A DNA stretch of 36,462 nucleotides, from NCBI GenBank assembly GCA_943912855.1, contig CALTVC010000030.1, positions 1 through 36,462 of the forward strand, in the 5' to 3' direction. The translations under genes and the position numbers were made by a program. The notes beneath the pieces were generated by a model. It made no database searches and was not told the origin of the DNA. It saw nothing but the letters and a program-made list of their open reading frames with translations. This document shows positions 6,004-14,299 of the stretch, piece after piece; position 1 is the stretch's first letter; each line of letters opens with the position of its first letter. The DNA is from an uncultured Flavobacterium sp. (GTDB taxonomy: Bacteria; Bacteroidota; Bacteroidia; Flavobacteriales; Flavobacteriaceae).

Positions 6004-7790
6004 TTATACATCCAGGTCGAAAAGCTTTCTTAGTGTTTCAAGTGCCGGATTCAGGGCTTTTAGTTTTTCAAATTTTTCTTCCGGGGTAAATGCGTGTCGC
6101 GATGAAACTTCTTCGTTTACATGCGTATGCACCATTACGTCGTGGTTGTGCAATTTGCCTCTAAGATAACCTACAAGTTCCAGTTTTTCACCATCAAATT
6201 GCGCCTTACTACCTTCGTTAGGCAGTTCCAGTTTTATGGTAACACCATCCGCATCAAGAACCGGGTCGTTGATTTGCATATAGGTTGCCATGATTTTTTT
6301 GCCACTATCGTTAAGGCGCTGGGCAAATTTATTCCAAAGCAACTTCATGTCGGTTTCAGAGAATGACTGTTTTGGTAATTCTTCCGCGTGGCGTTGTATG
6401 GTCTTTTGGTTTTCCTGAAGCTCACGTTTTTTCATAATGCCCGAAAGCGAAAACGCGTTTACCCGTGGCGTGCCATCATCAGTAGGTTTAGGCTGTGCTG
6501 GTTTTACTACTTCGGGTTTCTCTACTTCGGGTTTCTCTACTTCGGGTTTCTCTACTTCTAGTTCGGTAACTGGTAGTGGGTTTATGGCCTGAGGAGTAAT
6601 AGGCTCAGTAACTGCATTGTTTTGTGTGGTTACAGGTTGAGCTACTGCAACAGGTTGTGCTACAGCTGTGGCAGAGTTATAGTTTTCGAAATAGTGAGCA
6701 GGAATTATAAACCCGTCAACTTTTTTTTTTCTCCATCAAAGGTGATGGAGGCGAGTTGCATAAGGCATAGTTCTACAAGCAGACGTTGGTTTTGACTGGC
6801 TTTATAGCGAAGATCACATTCGTTAGCGGTATCTATAGCCTGAAGCAAAAATGCCTGACTGGCTTTCTGGCTTTGGACACGATACAGATTTTGTGCAACT
6901 TCACCGGCTTCAAGCAGGGCAAGCGTAGCAGGATTTTGGCAAACCATCAAATCACGGAAATGCGATGCAAGCCCCGATACAAAATGATGTCCGTCAAAAC
7001 CTTTGGCTAAAACCTCGTTATATAATAAAAGTAAGTCCGGAATACGGTTTTCCAGTATCAGGTCAGTTACTTTTATGTAATATTCGTAATCAAGTACGTT
7101 TAGGTTTTCGGTAACAGCTACACGGGTAAGATTAGTGCCGCAGTAGCTTACTACCCTGTCAAATATAGAAAGGGCATCGCGCATGGCACCATCTGCCTTT
7201 TGGGCAATGATGTGCAGGGCGTCGTCTTCAAAGGTTATACCTTGGCTACGAGCTACTTCTGCAAGGTGCTCTTTAGCATCTTTTACCGTAATTCGCTTAA
7301 AATCGAATATCTGACAACGTGATAATATCGTTGGGATAATCTTATGTTTCTCGGTAGTTGCAAGGATAAATATGGCATGCCTTGGTGGTTCTTCAAGCGT
7401 TTTAAGGAACGCGTTAAAAGCCGCCTGTGAGAGCATGTGAACCTCGTCAATGATATACACCTTGTATTTACCGGTTTGTGGCGGTATACGTACCTGGTCT
7501 ATAAGACTACGAATGTCGTCTACTGAGTTGTTACTTGCCGCATCGAGCTCAAACACGTTAAACGCAAAATCTTCGGTGGGGTCGTCATAGCCTTCCTGGT
7601 TTATTTTACGGGCAAGGATACGTGCGCAGGTGGTTTTTCCTACACCGCGCGGACCTGTAAATAAAAGTGCCTGGGCTAAGTGATTGTTGTCTATGGCATT
7701 AAGTAGCGTGTTTGTAATAGCCTGTTGCCCCACAACATCTTTAAATGTCTGCGGGCGGTATTTACGGGCTGATACTACAAACTGTTCCAT
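6004..7790 (-). CDS. dnaX: DNA polymerase III gamma/tau, interrupted by an A10 slippery tract
   Basis: This is the clamp-loader ATPase. From the ATG at 7788-7790 the zero frame gives a 361-residue protein stopping at 6705. It has Walker A GPRGVGKT (46-53), Walker B VYIIDE (111-116), sensor ATTEKHK and the SRC finger (157-159), so it is a complete gamma-like form. The reading then continues without a stop in the -1 frame from 6720 to the stop at 6004. That adds a proline-rich linker with EVEKP repeats and a conserved C-terminal domain ending LRKLFDLDV, for a 595-residue tau. The junction is an A10 run ending in the heptamer A AAA AAG, as in E. coli dnaX. The four zinc cysteines of E. coli DnaX are absent. 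Either programmed slippage makes tau, or one A was lost in sequencing. Confidence 0.93.
6511..6555 (-). repeat. Three tandem 15-bp repeats in the tau linker
   Basis: Three exact copies of a 15-bp unit encode repeated Glu-Val-Glu-Lys-Pro pentapeptides. They lie in the flexible linker between the ATPase part and the C-terminal domain of tau. Such repeats can change copy number by slippage without disrupting the frame. Confidence 0.9.
6721..6750 (-). promoter_or_regulatory. dnaX frameshift site: hairpin followed by A10
   Basis: On the mRNA (minus strand) a perfect 8-bp stem, CTCCATCA paired with TGATGGAG around a 4-nt loop (6731-6750), is followed with no spacer by ten As and then G. The final bases give the in-frame heptamer A AAA AAG. 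Slipping back one base changes the reading from LTGL-stop to VDGFIIP and onward for 238 codons. Adding one A during transcription has the same effect. A stem-loop touching the 5' side of an A-run has been linked to transcriptional slippage in bacterial IS elements. The function here is inferred. Confidence 0.75.
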
Positions 7791-7797
7791 AGGTTGG

Positions 7798-7805
7798 CAA
7801 AGATA
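7798..7805 (-). promoter_or_regulatory. -7 element of dnaX, nearly leaderless
   Basis: On the minus strand TATCTTTG ends only 7 bp before the dnaX ATG, implying a leader of a few bases or none. No TTG is seen at -33. The gap 7791-7861 is otherwise T-rich with imperfect CAGATTT-type repeats. Confidence 0.45.
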
Positions 7806-7861
7806 ATCTATTTTACTTCAGATTTTAGATTTCAGTTTTCAGATTTATCCACAATCCGACT

Positions 7862-9095
7862 TTAGTTTCTAATCACTTTATGCGTACTGTCGTTAACCTC
7901 CACAAGGTAAATGCCTTGGGGTAATCCCTGCATATTAATGGCTGCTGAATTTTGTTTCAGGTTGTAGTGACTTACTTTTTGCCCAATGTTATTGTATATG
8001 TTCACATCAACAGTTGGTGAAAGTGTATTAATATTCAGAACGTCGTTAACAGGGTTTGGGTAAAGCGTTATTTCTTCAGTATTTACCATATCAATACTTG
8101 CGGTGGTGCAGTAATCTATCCTTGGGTTTTCAGATGAACTACAAGGGAATTCATAAAAATCTTGTGGGTGTGCAGGGGAAGGATTAGCATAGCTTTGCAA
8201 TGGAGTCATAATGCCGGGCATGGTTGCCTGCGCGCTACTTCCGTGACCTAATGCTACGTTTTTTCCATCAGTATTTCCGTTGAAACTATAGTCAGCCAAG
8301 GCATCTATAAAACGATAATAAGCGTAGTAATCAAGGGCGTCAAACGCAGCTGATGTATTTGGCATATTGTGCACTGCCTGATAGTTATAACCATTAACGG
8401 TACTTGATGACACCAGGATGTAGTCCTTCTCAGAAGAAGCTACATTAAGGTGGTTAAATACGTCTATAGCCATGCGATGGTCGTTTGTATTGTCATCTGC
8501 AAAAACCTCAATAAGTACTTTAGTATTGTCAGGGTAACTGCTTAATACACTATCTTCTGCAAAATACGAATACCATTCTGCAAGGGCATAAATAAATCGT
8601 CCGTTTACGCCCCAGCCGTCAGTATTAAAAAACTCGCTGGCTATATTAAACGATGCCCCACCACCAAAAGAATGCCCCATAAAACCTACCTTGTCAGTTC
8701 TTATAATGCCTGGGTAAAGCTGTGCCGCCCTACGGAAACCTGCTTTTAGATTATCGTAGCGTTCGGTTATGGTGGTTGTAGCTAAGGTCTGGTATGGTAC
8801 GTAAACCGTAACCTTTTTTGGCAACAAACTCCAGCATCCCTATAATGTTCTGCGGGTCAGTTCCGGCAAAGGCATGACTGTAAAATATGGTAGGTACCGG
8901 CGTGGTTATATCTGCCGGATGATACACATTTATGGTATGCCCCAAAAAGTTTACGTTAGGAAATGTCTCAACCGCCACAGCATGTGTACCATCGCTCCCG
9001 TAACCCGATGCAGGTATGGGGAAATTTGGATCGGCATATTGTGCGAGGACAGCCTGAGCCAAAAGTATTGTTAGTAAAAGGGCAATTTTTTTCAT
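7862..9095 (-). pseudogene. Secreted alpha/beta hydrolase with T9SS sorting domain, frameshifted
   Basis: Two overlapping frames together make one protein of about 410 residues. The first (9095 down to 8751) has a signal peptide, MKKIALLLTILLAQAVLAQ, then a strand with SHAFAGTDPQN, an oxyanion-type element. The second (to 7862) continues with VYVPYQTL and the nucleophile elbow GHSFGGG. It ends in a type IX secretion C-terminal domain: LYPNPVNDVLNI, then IYNNIGQKV, LPQGIYLVEV and a basic last segment. The frames cross between about 8790 and 8820, next to a run of six Ts (plus strand 8814-8819). A one-base change there joins them. The start codon overlaps the antiporter stop (TAATG). It is either a recent pseudogene or a sequencing error; homology suggests a secreted esterase-like enzyme. 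Confidence 0.8.
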
Positions 9096-10354
9096 TATGA
9101 ATGGTGTGTGTGTTTTGGCGGAAAAAGCCTTTTTACAATCATAGGTAGTGTAAGTCCTTGTCCTAAAAGTGTAAATAGAACCGAGGCTACAGATATGAAT
9201 ATGATTTCGTTACGCATAGGGAACGGATTGCCGTCGGAAAGAGAAGTGGGTAAACCTATGGCTACCGCCAATGATACAATACCACGCATGCCACTCCAGC
9301 TGATTATAAAGCTGTTGCGTGAGTCCAGGAGCATGTCCTCTTTAACCCGTTTATGGTTTTTGCTAAAAGCGTTTTGCAGGTTGATTTTTTGCATATACAC
9401 ACGCAACATACGGATAAGCAATGCTACTACAGTTATGAGTAATGCATAGATGGTATAAGACCCCACGCTGCCTTCCGGAATGTTTTTTAGTACGTATGGG
9501 AACTGCATGCCTATGAAAATAAAAATCAGTCCGTTCAGCATAAAGATGATAATTTCCCAAATGTGTTTCGATTGGTTTTTAAGCCTTTCCGGGAAGAAGC
9601 GGTTGCTTATGAATGACATGCCGAAACCAAATGTTACTGCTGCAATTACACCTGATACGTGCAGTTCTTCGGCGATAAGATATACTACAAATGGCATCAG
9701 TAGTAAAAAGCTGACCATAGCCACACTATTGCCTTTCATGAACTTAAGCACGAACGAAAGTCGCGACATAATGGTGCCCACAAGGAAACCTCCGCCAAGA
9801 AGTTTTATAAATTCGAATGAAGCATCTAAGAACACAAATGCGCTACCTGTAACCGCAGCTACTGCAAAACGGTACGCTACAAGTGCCGAAGCGTCGTTTA
9901 TAAGGCTTTCTCCTTCAAGGATTACAGTGGTTTTGTGCGATAATCCAAGTCCTTTCGTTATGCCCATAGCAGCTACGGCATCGGTTGCTGAAAGTATAGC
10001 GCCCAATACAAAAGCCAAAGGCCAGGTCATGCCTGGAATAAGATAACGGGCTACTACGGCAATACCAAGTGTAGTTAAAAATACAAGGGTTATTGCTAAT
10101 GTGCTGATAGTATTAATATGAAGCTTAAAATCCTGAAATGAAATATTAAACGCCGCGTCGTACAAAAGTGGCGGTAAGAACAACAGGAAAATAATTTCAG
10201 GATTAATTTCTATGGATGGCATAGATGGAGTAAACCCTATGGTTAATCCGGCTATGATGAGTAATATGGGGTAGGGGAATTTAATTTTTTCGGCTACTGC
10301 CGAAAGCCCTATCATTACGGCGAGTATAAGGAGTACTATGGTGTAATTTTCCAT
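9095..10354 (-). CDS. Na+/H+ antiporter, CPA1 family
   Basis: This 419-residue inner-membrane protein has about 12 hydrophobic segments and exchanges Na+ (or K+) for H+. Diagnostic stretches are LLFLPPLLYDAAF (helix 3), GAILSATDAVAAMG and LEGESLINDASALV, with the Asn-Asp pair needed for ion exchange in CPA1 transporters. The near-C-terminal WSGMRGIVSLAVA is also characteristic. The protein ends soon after the last helix with a short basic, His-rich tail, so it lacks the long cytoplasmic domain of NHE/NhaP proteins. Its stop codon overlaps the hydrolase start, forming a two-gene operon. It likely serves pH and sodium homeostasis. Confidence 0.92.
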   Translation of the reverse strand: MENYTIVLLILAVMIGLSAVAEKIKFPYPILLIIAGLTIGFTPSMPSIEINPEIIFLLFLPPLLYDAAFNISFQDFKLHINTISTLAITLVFLTTLGIAVVARYLIPGMTWPLAFVLGAILSATDAVAAMGITKGLGLSHKTTVILEGESLINDASALVAYRFAVAAVTGSAFVFLDASFEFIKLLGGGFLVGTIMSRLSFVLKFMKGNSVAMVSFLLLMPFVVYLIAEELHVSGVIAAVTFGFGMSFISNRFFPERLKNQSKHIWEIIIFMLNGLIFIFIGMQFPYVLKNIPEGSVGSYTIYALLITVVALLIRMLRVYMQKINLQNAFSKNHKRVKEDMLLDSRNSFIISWSGMRGIVSLAVAIGLPTSLSDGNPFPMRNEIIFISVASVLFTLLGQGLTLPMIVKRLFPPKHTHHS

Positions 10355-10379
10355 TGGCTAGTGTGTAAATGTAAAATTA

Positions 10380-10387
10380 CAAATATA
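10380..10387 (-). promoter_or_regulatory. -7 element of the antiporter operon
   Basis: On the minus strand this reads TATATTTG, a perfect -7 match, 25 bp upstream of the antiporter ATG. No TTG at the usual distance. Confidence 0.5.
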
Positions 10388-10447
10388 ATAGGATGGGGGT
10401 AACATTGTTCAGATTGACCGAGCCAATTTGTTTAATGAATAGACACA

Positions 10448-11524
10448 TTATGCTACCACCCGTGCAATATCTTCAGTGCATAGTAGCTCTAGTAATGTTT
10501 GTTCTTCTGTATTCAGTGTTTCATTGCTAAGTGTAGGTTTGGTTTCGTATTTCCATAATGTGCCTTTTTCGAATGCTGCAATAACGGTAGGATGCACGTA
10601 GTATTTTTTGCATACGGTACGGGTGTTACCCAGTTTCGCTGAAACAGAATCCAGTACAGTTACCACTTTCTCTTTACAATCGGTTATACCGGTATGTTCT
10701 CCTATTTCACGAAAAGCACACAATGCGTGTAAACTGCCTGCCCAGGCTCGGAAATCCTTAGCAGTGAAGTCTTCACCTGTGATTTCTTTGATATAGTTAT
10801 TTACATCGGCAGAACCAATGTGATGATGTTTACCTTCATCGTCATAATACTGGAATAAATCCTGTCCGGGTACATCTCTACACTTGCGCACAAGACGTGC
10901 CATGCGGCTACTTTGGAGTTTTATTTTGTGCTTAACACCTTTTTTACCCACAAACTCAAACCAAATGGTACTTCCTTCAAATTTTACGTGCCTGTCGCGC
11001 AATGTTGTAAGCCCAAATGATCCATATAATTTTTTATAAGCATCGTTACCAATACGTATATTGGTCATCTCTATGAGTTTTATAACCAAGGCGACCACTT
11101 TTTCATAAGGCAGTCCGTGGCGTGCCAGGTCTTTATCCACCTGAGCACGTATTGCGGGTAGCGCATTAGCGAAGCTTCTGAGTCTGAAGAATTTGCTTTG
11201 GTTGCGTATGGCATTCCATTCTGGGTGGTAACGGTATTGTTTACGGCCTTTAGCGTCAATCCCTGTAACCTGTAAGTGTTGATTTTCTTTGGGTGCTATC
11301 CACACGTTTTGCCACGCCGGCGGAATTACAAGCTTTTTTATTCGTGCCAGTATTTCTTTGTCTTTTATAGTTATGCCTGTTTCATCTACATAAGAAAAAC
11401 CGTTGCCCCGGCGCTTTCTGTAGTACCCTTTTGTGGTATCTAACGAATAACGCAGGCCAACGGCTTTGGCTGTAACTTTTGGGTCGCGCCCTATTTTTTC
11501 GAGCTTATGTTGAAGGCGATTCAT
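10448..11524 (-). CDS. DNA topoisomerase IB
   Basis: This 358-residue protein is the bacterial counterpart of poxviral/eukaryotic type IB topoisomerase. It relaxes supercoils through a transient 3'-phosphotyrosine. The N-terminal domain (about 25-110) has the IPPAWQNVWIAP motif, followed by RKQYRYHPEW. Catalytic elements are visible: the NIRIGND arginine, GKKGVKHKI lysine segment, DFRAWAGS arginine, and CKKYYVHP with the nucleophilic tyrosine. Length matches other bacterial members. The gene starts 3 bp after the stop of the small protein gene, so the two form an operon. Such enzymes are accessory in bacteria, scattered in distribution. Confidence 0.95.
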   Translation of the reverse strand: MNRLQHKLEKIGRDPKVTAKAVGLRYSLDTTKGYYRKRRGNGFSYVDETGITIKDKEILARIKKLVIPPAWQNVWIAPKENQHLQVTGIDAKGRKQYRYHPEWNAIRNQSKFFRLRSFANALPAIRAQVDKDLARHGLPYEKVVALVIKLIEMTNIRIGNDAYKKLYGSFGLTTLRDRHVKFEGSTIWFEFVGKKGVKHKIKLQSSRMARLVRKCRDVPGQDLFQYYDDEGKHHHIGSADVNNYIKEITGEDFTAKDFRAWAGSLHALCAFREIGEHTGITDCKEKVVTVLDSVSAKLGNTRTVCKKYYVHPTVIAAFEKGTLWKYETKPTLSNETLNTEEQTLLELLCTEDIARVVA

Positions 11525-11527
11525 ATA

Positions 11528-11830
11528 TTATTCCTGTATACGTCCGGCAATGACCATTTCATTTAGTACAGCAGCACCTTTGCTGTCATCGCTGCCCGGA
11601 CTTACTACATATACACCCTTTTCACCGGTAGTGGCGCTAATGCCGTATACGGTAGCTTCATCTCCGGGGTCGCTTTCACCCTCGTAGCGGTAAATATGTT
11701 CTATGGTAAAGTCTTCCTGATGGTTTACAATGCGTTCTTCTTCAATATTGAAGTCAGTAGTATATCCTTTTTCATTCAAGTCCTGTAACGCCTTGGATAC
11801 GGTGGCGTAATGATAAATCTGCTTGTCCAT
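11528..11830 (-). CDS. Small acidic conserved protein
   Basis: This 100-residue soluble protein has no signal peptide or membrane segment. Its visible features are YATVSKALQDLNEKGYTTDFN at the start, two acidic stretches around EDFTIEHIYRYEGESDPGDE, and YGISATTGEKGVYV. Relatives in Bacteroidota are often labelled phosphoribosylpyrophosphate synthetase, but it is far too short for that enzyme and has none of its motifs, so I treat that name as erroneous. It is first in a two-gene operon with topoisomerase IB, 3 bp upstream. Function unknown. Confidence 0.8.
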   Translation of the reverse strand: MDKQIYHYATVSKALQDLNEKGYTTDFNIEEERIVNHQEDFTIEHIYRYEGESDPGDEATVYGISATTGEKGVYVVSPGSDDSKGAAVLNEMVIAGRIQE

Positions 11831-12117
11831 GATATTACATTTTAAAGTGAATTTGCTTTATCTTTCTTAAAATTACTCATTACACGGCTTGGCTTGCGCC
11901 AACGAAATGTTAAACAGATAGTTAAGGTTTTGTTTAAAGAAAGAGTCTGGTTTATAAGATGTGTTTTGTATGTTTTTTTAAAATGATTTTAAGGTAAAAA
12001 AGGCACTTGGTTTATAATGAAAACTTTAACCTTAAACCAATGTTTTAGTAATGTTAATCTGCTTTGAGAAGCCGTGCAAGCCTGCTAATTTCGCCGCACC
12101 AAAATGATGAAAAGGAA
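11831..12117. other. AT-rich divergent intergenic region
   Basis: The 287-bp gap separates two divergent units. It holds a small palindrome, TTGGC-TTGC-GCCAA (11890-11903), and two copies of TGGTTTATAA about 70 bp apart. A TAATTTTA element on the minus strand (11868-11875) is a possible -7 for the small protein gene, but its spacing to any TTG is poor. No clear promoter for the gene at 12118 is seen. Confidence 0.4.
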
Positions 12118-12486
12118 ATGCAACAGAAACACACTACGTTACTATTAATACCCGGGGGTAATGAGCTAATGTTGCCTCATAATGCACAGCGTTTTAAGGA
12201 AGCTGTTTTTTACGCCCTTGAAAAGAAAACCGCACAGGTAATGATGCTGGCTGACGACCCATTGATACATGAAGACGATCTACATGTAATGCGTTCTTAT
12301 AAAAATATACTTCTAATAGAATCTGACAGTATTGTTTGTGAAGATGATGCTTATTATGAAGCGAAAGAATTACTTACCGATAACCATTTGCCTGCAGTTG
12401 CTACATCTGGTTTTGATTTCCAGGTAGTGAAAATGGAACAGGTAGGGGTGGTCTATGAAGACTTTGAAATACTGGACTATAAGTAA
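12118..12486 (+). CDS. Hypothetical acidic cytoplasmic protein
   Basis: The frame gives 122 residues from ATG 12118, beginning MQQKHTTLLLIPGGNEL. The frame is open upstream to a TTG at 12064, but that extension (MRSRASLLISPHQ) looks non-conserved and the ATG is preceded by a purine-rich AAAAGGAA. The protein is rich in acidic residues, alternates predicted strands and helices (VMMLADDPLIHEDD, NILLIESDSIVCEDD), and lacks a signal peptide. I do not recognise a family. A hairpin terminator follows 8 bp after the stop, shared with the convergent gene. Confidence 0.65.
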   Translation: MQQKHTTLLLIPGGNELMLPHNAQRFKEAVFYALEKKTAQVMMLADDPLIHEDDLHVMRSYKNILLIESDSIVCEDDAYYEAKELLTDNHLPAVATSGFDFQVVKMEQVGVVYEDFEILDYK

Positions 12487-12493
12487 AAGCAAA

Positions 12494-12523
12494 AAGGCCT
12501 GCAAAAATACTTTTGCAGACCTT
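12494..12523. terminator. Bidirectional hairpin between convergent genes
   Basis: A 13-bp stem with one mismatch (12494-12506 with 12511-12523) and a 4-nt loop is A-rich on its left and T-rich on its right. It can serve as a terminator for both the gene at 12118 and the convergent gene ending at 12559. Confidence 0.7.
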
Positions 12524-12558
12524 TCCTTCAATAACCTAAGTAACAAAAAATAACGTTA

Positions 12559-12843
12559 TTATTGTTTTTCAGGCTTTTTTGAAGCTTTTTCGGCAGTGTT
12601 GGTTACCGCGATTTGTTTCTCATTCTCTTCTTTTTCCTTTTTAGCTACAGGCGCTTTAAGTTCCTCTTTTTTAACCGTATATTCTTTACGGCTGTCGTTT
12701 GCCTCTTTGGCGTCCTGTTCTACTTCGGTTACAGTTATGGCGGGTGGCTCATGATCCTGCCGTTCCTGAGTAGCGTCATTTTGGGCATAAATGATGGCGC
12801 TGAAAAGCAGGCAATATCCTGATATGTAAAAATTTGCTTTCAT
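12559..12843 (-). CDS. Small exported Lys/Glu-rich protein
   Basis: From the ATG at 12841-12843 this is a 94-residue protein. A TTG 6 bp upstream is also in frame but less likely. Residues 1-20 form a signal peptide (MKANFYISGYCLLFSAIIYA, cut before QND). The mature part is about 72 residues of highly charged, low-complexity sequence (KKEELKAPVAKKEKEENEKQ), probably disordered in the periplasm. No family is recognised. It is convergent with the gene at 12118. Confidence 0.6.
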   Translation of the reverse strand: MKANFYISGYCLLFSAIIYAQNDATQERQDHEPPAITVTEVEQDAKEANDSRKEYTVKKEELKAPVAKKEKEENEKQIAVTNTAEKASKKPEKQ

Positions 12844-12982
12844 AAGCAAAGGATTTAGTTTTAATAAAGTTACAAAATATTAGTTTGTCATATTCGTAAT
12901 TTTGTAACGCTTAACCTGTGTTTAACGAATATTAATAACTGAAGTTAAATATCTTACAATCCGTGTTAATGCAATAGTAAAG

Positions 12983-13013
12983 TTGGCAGATACACATCTG
13001 TTTAATATCTTTG
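12983..13013 (+). promoter_or_regulatory. Promoter of the HD-lpx operon
   Basis: TTG (12983-12985), 20 bp, then TATCTTTG (13006-13013), a full consensus match. It overlaps a potential TTG start at 13011, so translation must begin downstream, at GTG 13032, with a leader of about 12 nt. Confidence 0.75.
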
Positions 13014-13031
13014 TTAAAATTTTGTACCTGC

Positions 13032-14276
13032 GTGAGCAAGATAAATAAGCTTAAAATACTAAACGACCCTATTTATGGGTTCATTTCTATAACTAATCCG
13101 TTGTTGTATGATCTTATACAACATCCGTATTTCCAGAGGCTAAGGCGTATTTCTCAGATGGGGCTTTCTTACCTTGTGTACCCGGGAGCACACCATACAC
13201 GTTTTCATCATGCTTTAGGCTGTATGCATCTTATGCAGCGTACTGTAGGTGTGTTGCGTTTTAAAGGTGTAGACATTAGTGATGAGGAAGAAAATGCTCT
13301 TTGCATAGCCATATTACTGCACGACATAGGTCATGGTCCGTTTAGCCATGCCATGGAACACAGCATAGTGGAAGGTGTTAGCCATGAAGACATTTCTATT
13401 TTATTCATGGACAGCCTGAACGAAACTTTTGGTGGAAAGCTTACCCTTGCCATTAAAATATTCAGGGGAGAATATCACCGTAAGTTTATGCTACAACTTA
13501 TATCCAGCCAGCTGGATATGGACAGGATGGACTACCTGAAACGCGATAGTTTTTACAGTGGTGTTGCAGAAGGTAATATTAACAGCGAGCGCCTTATACA
13601 AATGTTTAATGTAGAGGATGATAAGCTGGTTATTGAGCAAAAGGGTATTTACAGTGTAGAGAAGTTTATTGTAGCCCGCCGTCTTATGTACTGGCAGGCC
13701 TACTTGCACAAAACAAGTGTAGCTGCCGAACTTATCCTTACCAAGATACTTAAACGTGCACGAGAGCTGACCCATAGTGGTCTTGAGCTTTCGGCAAGTG
13801 AGCCGTTAAAATTCTTTATTAAAAACACAATTAATAAGGAAGATTTTACACCAGATGTATTAAAGAAGTTTTCATATCTGGATGACTTTGATATTATAGG
13901 TGCCATAAAAGCATGGCAGTTCCACGATGACTTTGTGTTGAGCGAGCTTTGTAAAATGATTATTAACCGCGATTTGCCAAAAATAAGGTTACAGTCTGAA
14001 AAGGCAAGCAGGGAAGAAGTACACTCACTGCGTGAAAGGGCAATGAAAACACTAGGTATTACCGAAAAGGAAGCAAAATATTTTGTCCTTGAAGGAAAAG
14101 TGAAGAACCAGGCCTATAATAAGGAAGGTGAACCCATACACATTTTAAATAAAGACCGTACTGTAGAAGATGTAATAGATGCGTCTGATCAGCTGAATTT
14201 AAAAGCTTTATCTAAACCCGTAACCAAATACTATGTGTGTTTTCCAAAACAACTTTTGGAAGAAGCGGGGATTTAA
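13032..14276 (+). CDS. HD-domain phosphohydrolase, SAMHD1/YdhJ-like
   Basis: This 414-residue soluble metal-dependent phosphohydrolase shows the full H...HD...D set: HHTRFHHALG, LLHDIGHGPFSHAMEH (His97-Asp98), and SQLDMDRMDYLKRDSFYSG. The layout matches the family containing SAMHD1 and bacterial dNTP triphosphohydrolase-like proteins, so a nucleotide triphosphate is a plausible substrate, unproven. I chose GTG 13032 (MSKINKLKILNDPIYGFI) because the in-frame TTG at 13011 lies within the promoter. It is the first gene of the lipid A operon and ends 23 bp before lpxD. Confidence 0.9.
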   Translation: MSKINKLKILNDPIYGFISITNPLLYDLIQHPYFQRLRRISQMGLSYLVYPGAHHTRFHHALGCMHLMQRTVGVLRFKGVDISDEEENALCIAILLHDIGHGPFSHAMEHSIVEGVSHEDISILFMDSLNETFGGKLTLAIKIFRGEYHRKFMLQLISSQLDMDRMDYLKRDSFYSGVAEGNINSERLIQMFNVEDDKLVIEQKGIYSVEKFIVARRLMYWQAYLHKTSVAAELILTKILKRARELTHSGLELSASEPLKFFIKNTINKEDFTPDVLKKFSYLDDFDIIGAIKAWQFHDDFVLSELCKMIINRDLPKIRLQSEKASREEVHSLRERAMKTLGITEKEAKYFVLEGKVKNQAYNKEGEPIHILNKDRTVEDVIDASDQLNLKALSKPVTKYYVCFPKQLLEEAGI

Positions 14277-14286
14277 TTAAATTTTT

Positions 14287-14294
14287 TACTTTTG
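14287..14294 (+). promoter_or_regulatory. Possible internal -7 element before lpxD
   Basis: TACTTTTG matches TAnnTTTG and ends 5 bp before the lpxD ATG, so a transcript from here would be leaderless or nearly so. No TTG lies at the proper distance, so this may be chance. Confidence 0.3.
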
Positions 14295-14299
14295 TCGGG

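Noticed and set aside
6004..6435. A separate gene starting at the ATG at 6435 downstream of dnaX
   Set aside because: The frame is open upstream through the linker to the A10 tract and encodes the C-terminal part of tau.
9480..10046. Long plus-strand open frame opposite the antiporter gene
   Set aside because: It is antisense to a clear membrane transporter and shows no protein-like features.
13011..13031. TTG start at 13011 for the HD hydrolase
   Set aside because: It lies within the -7 element of a full consensus promoter, so it would not be in the transcript.
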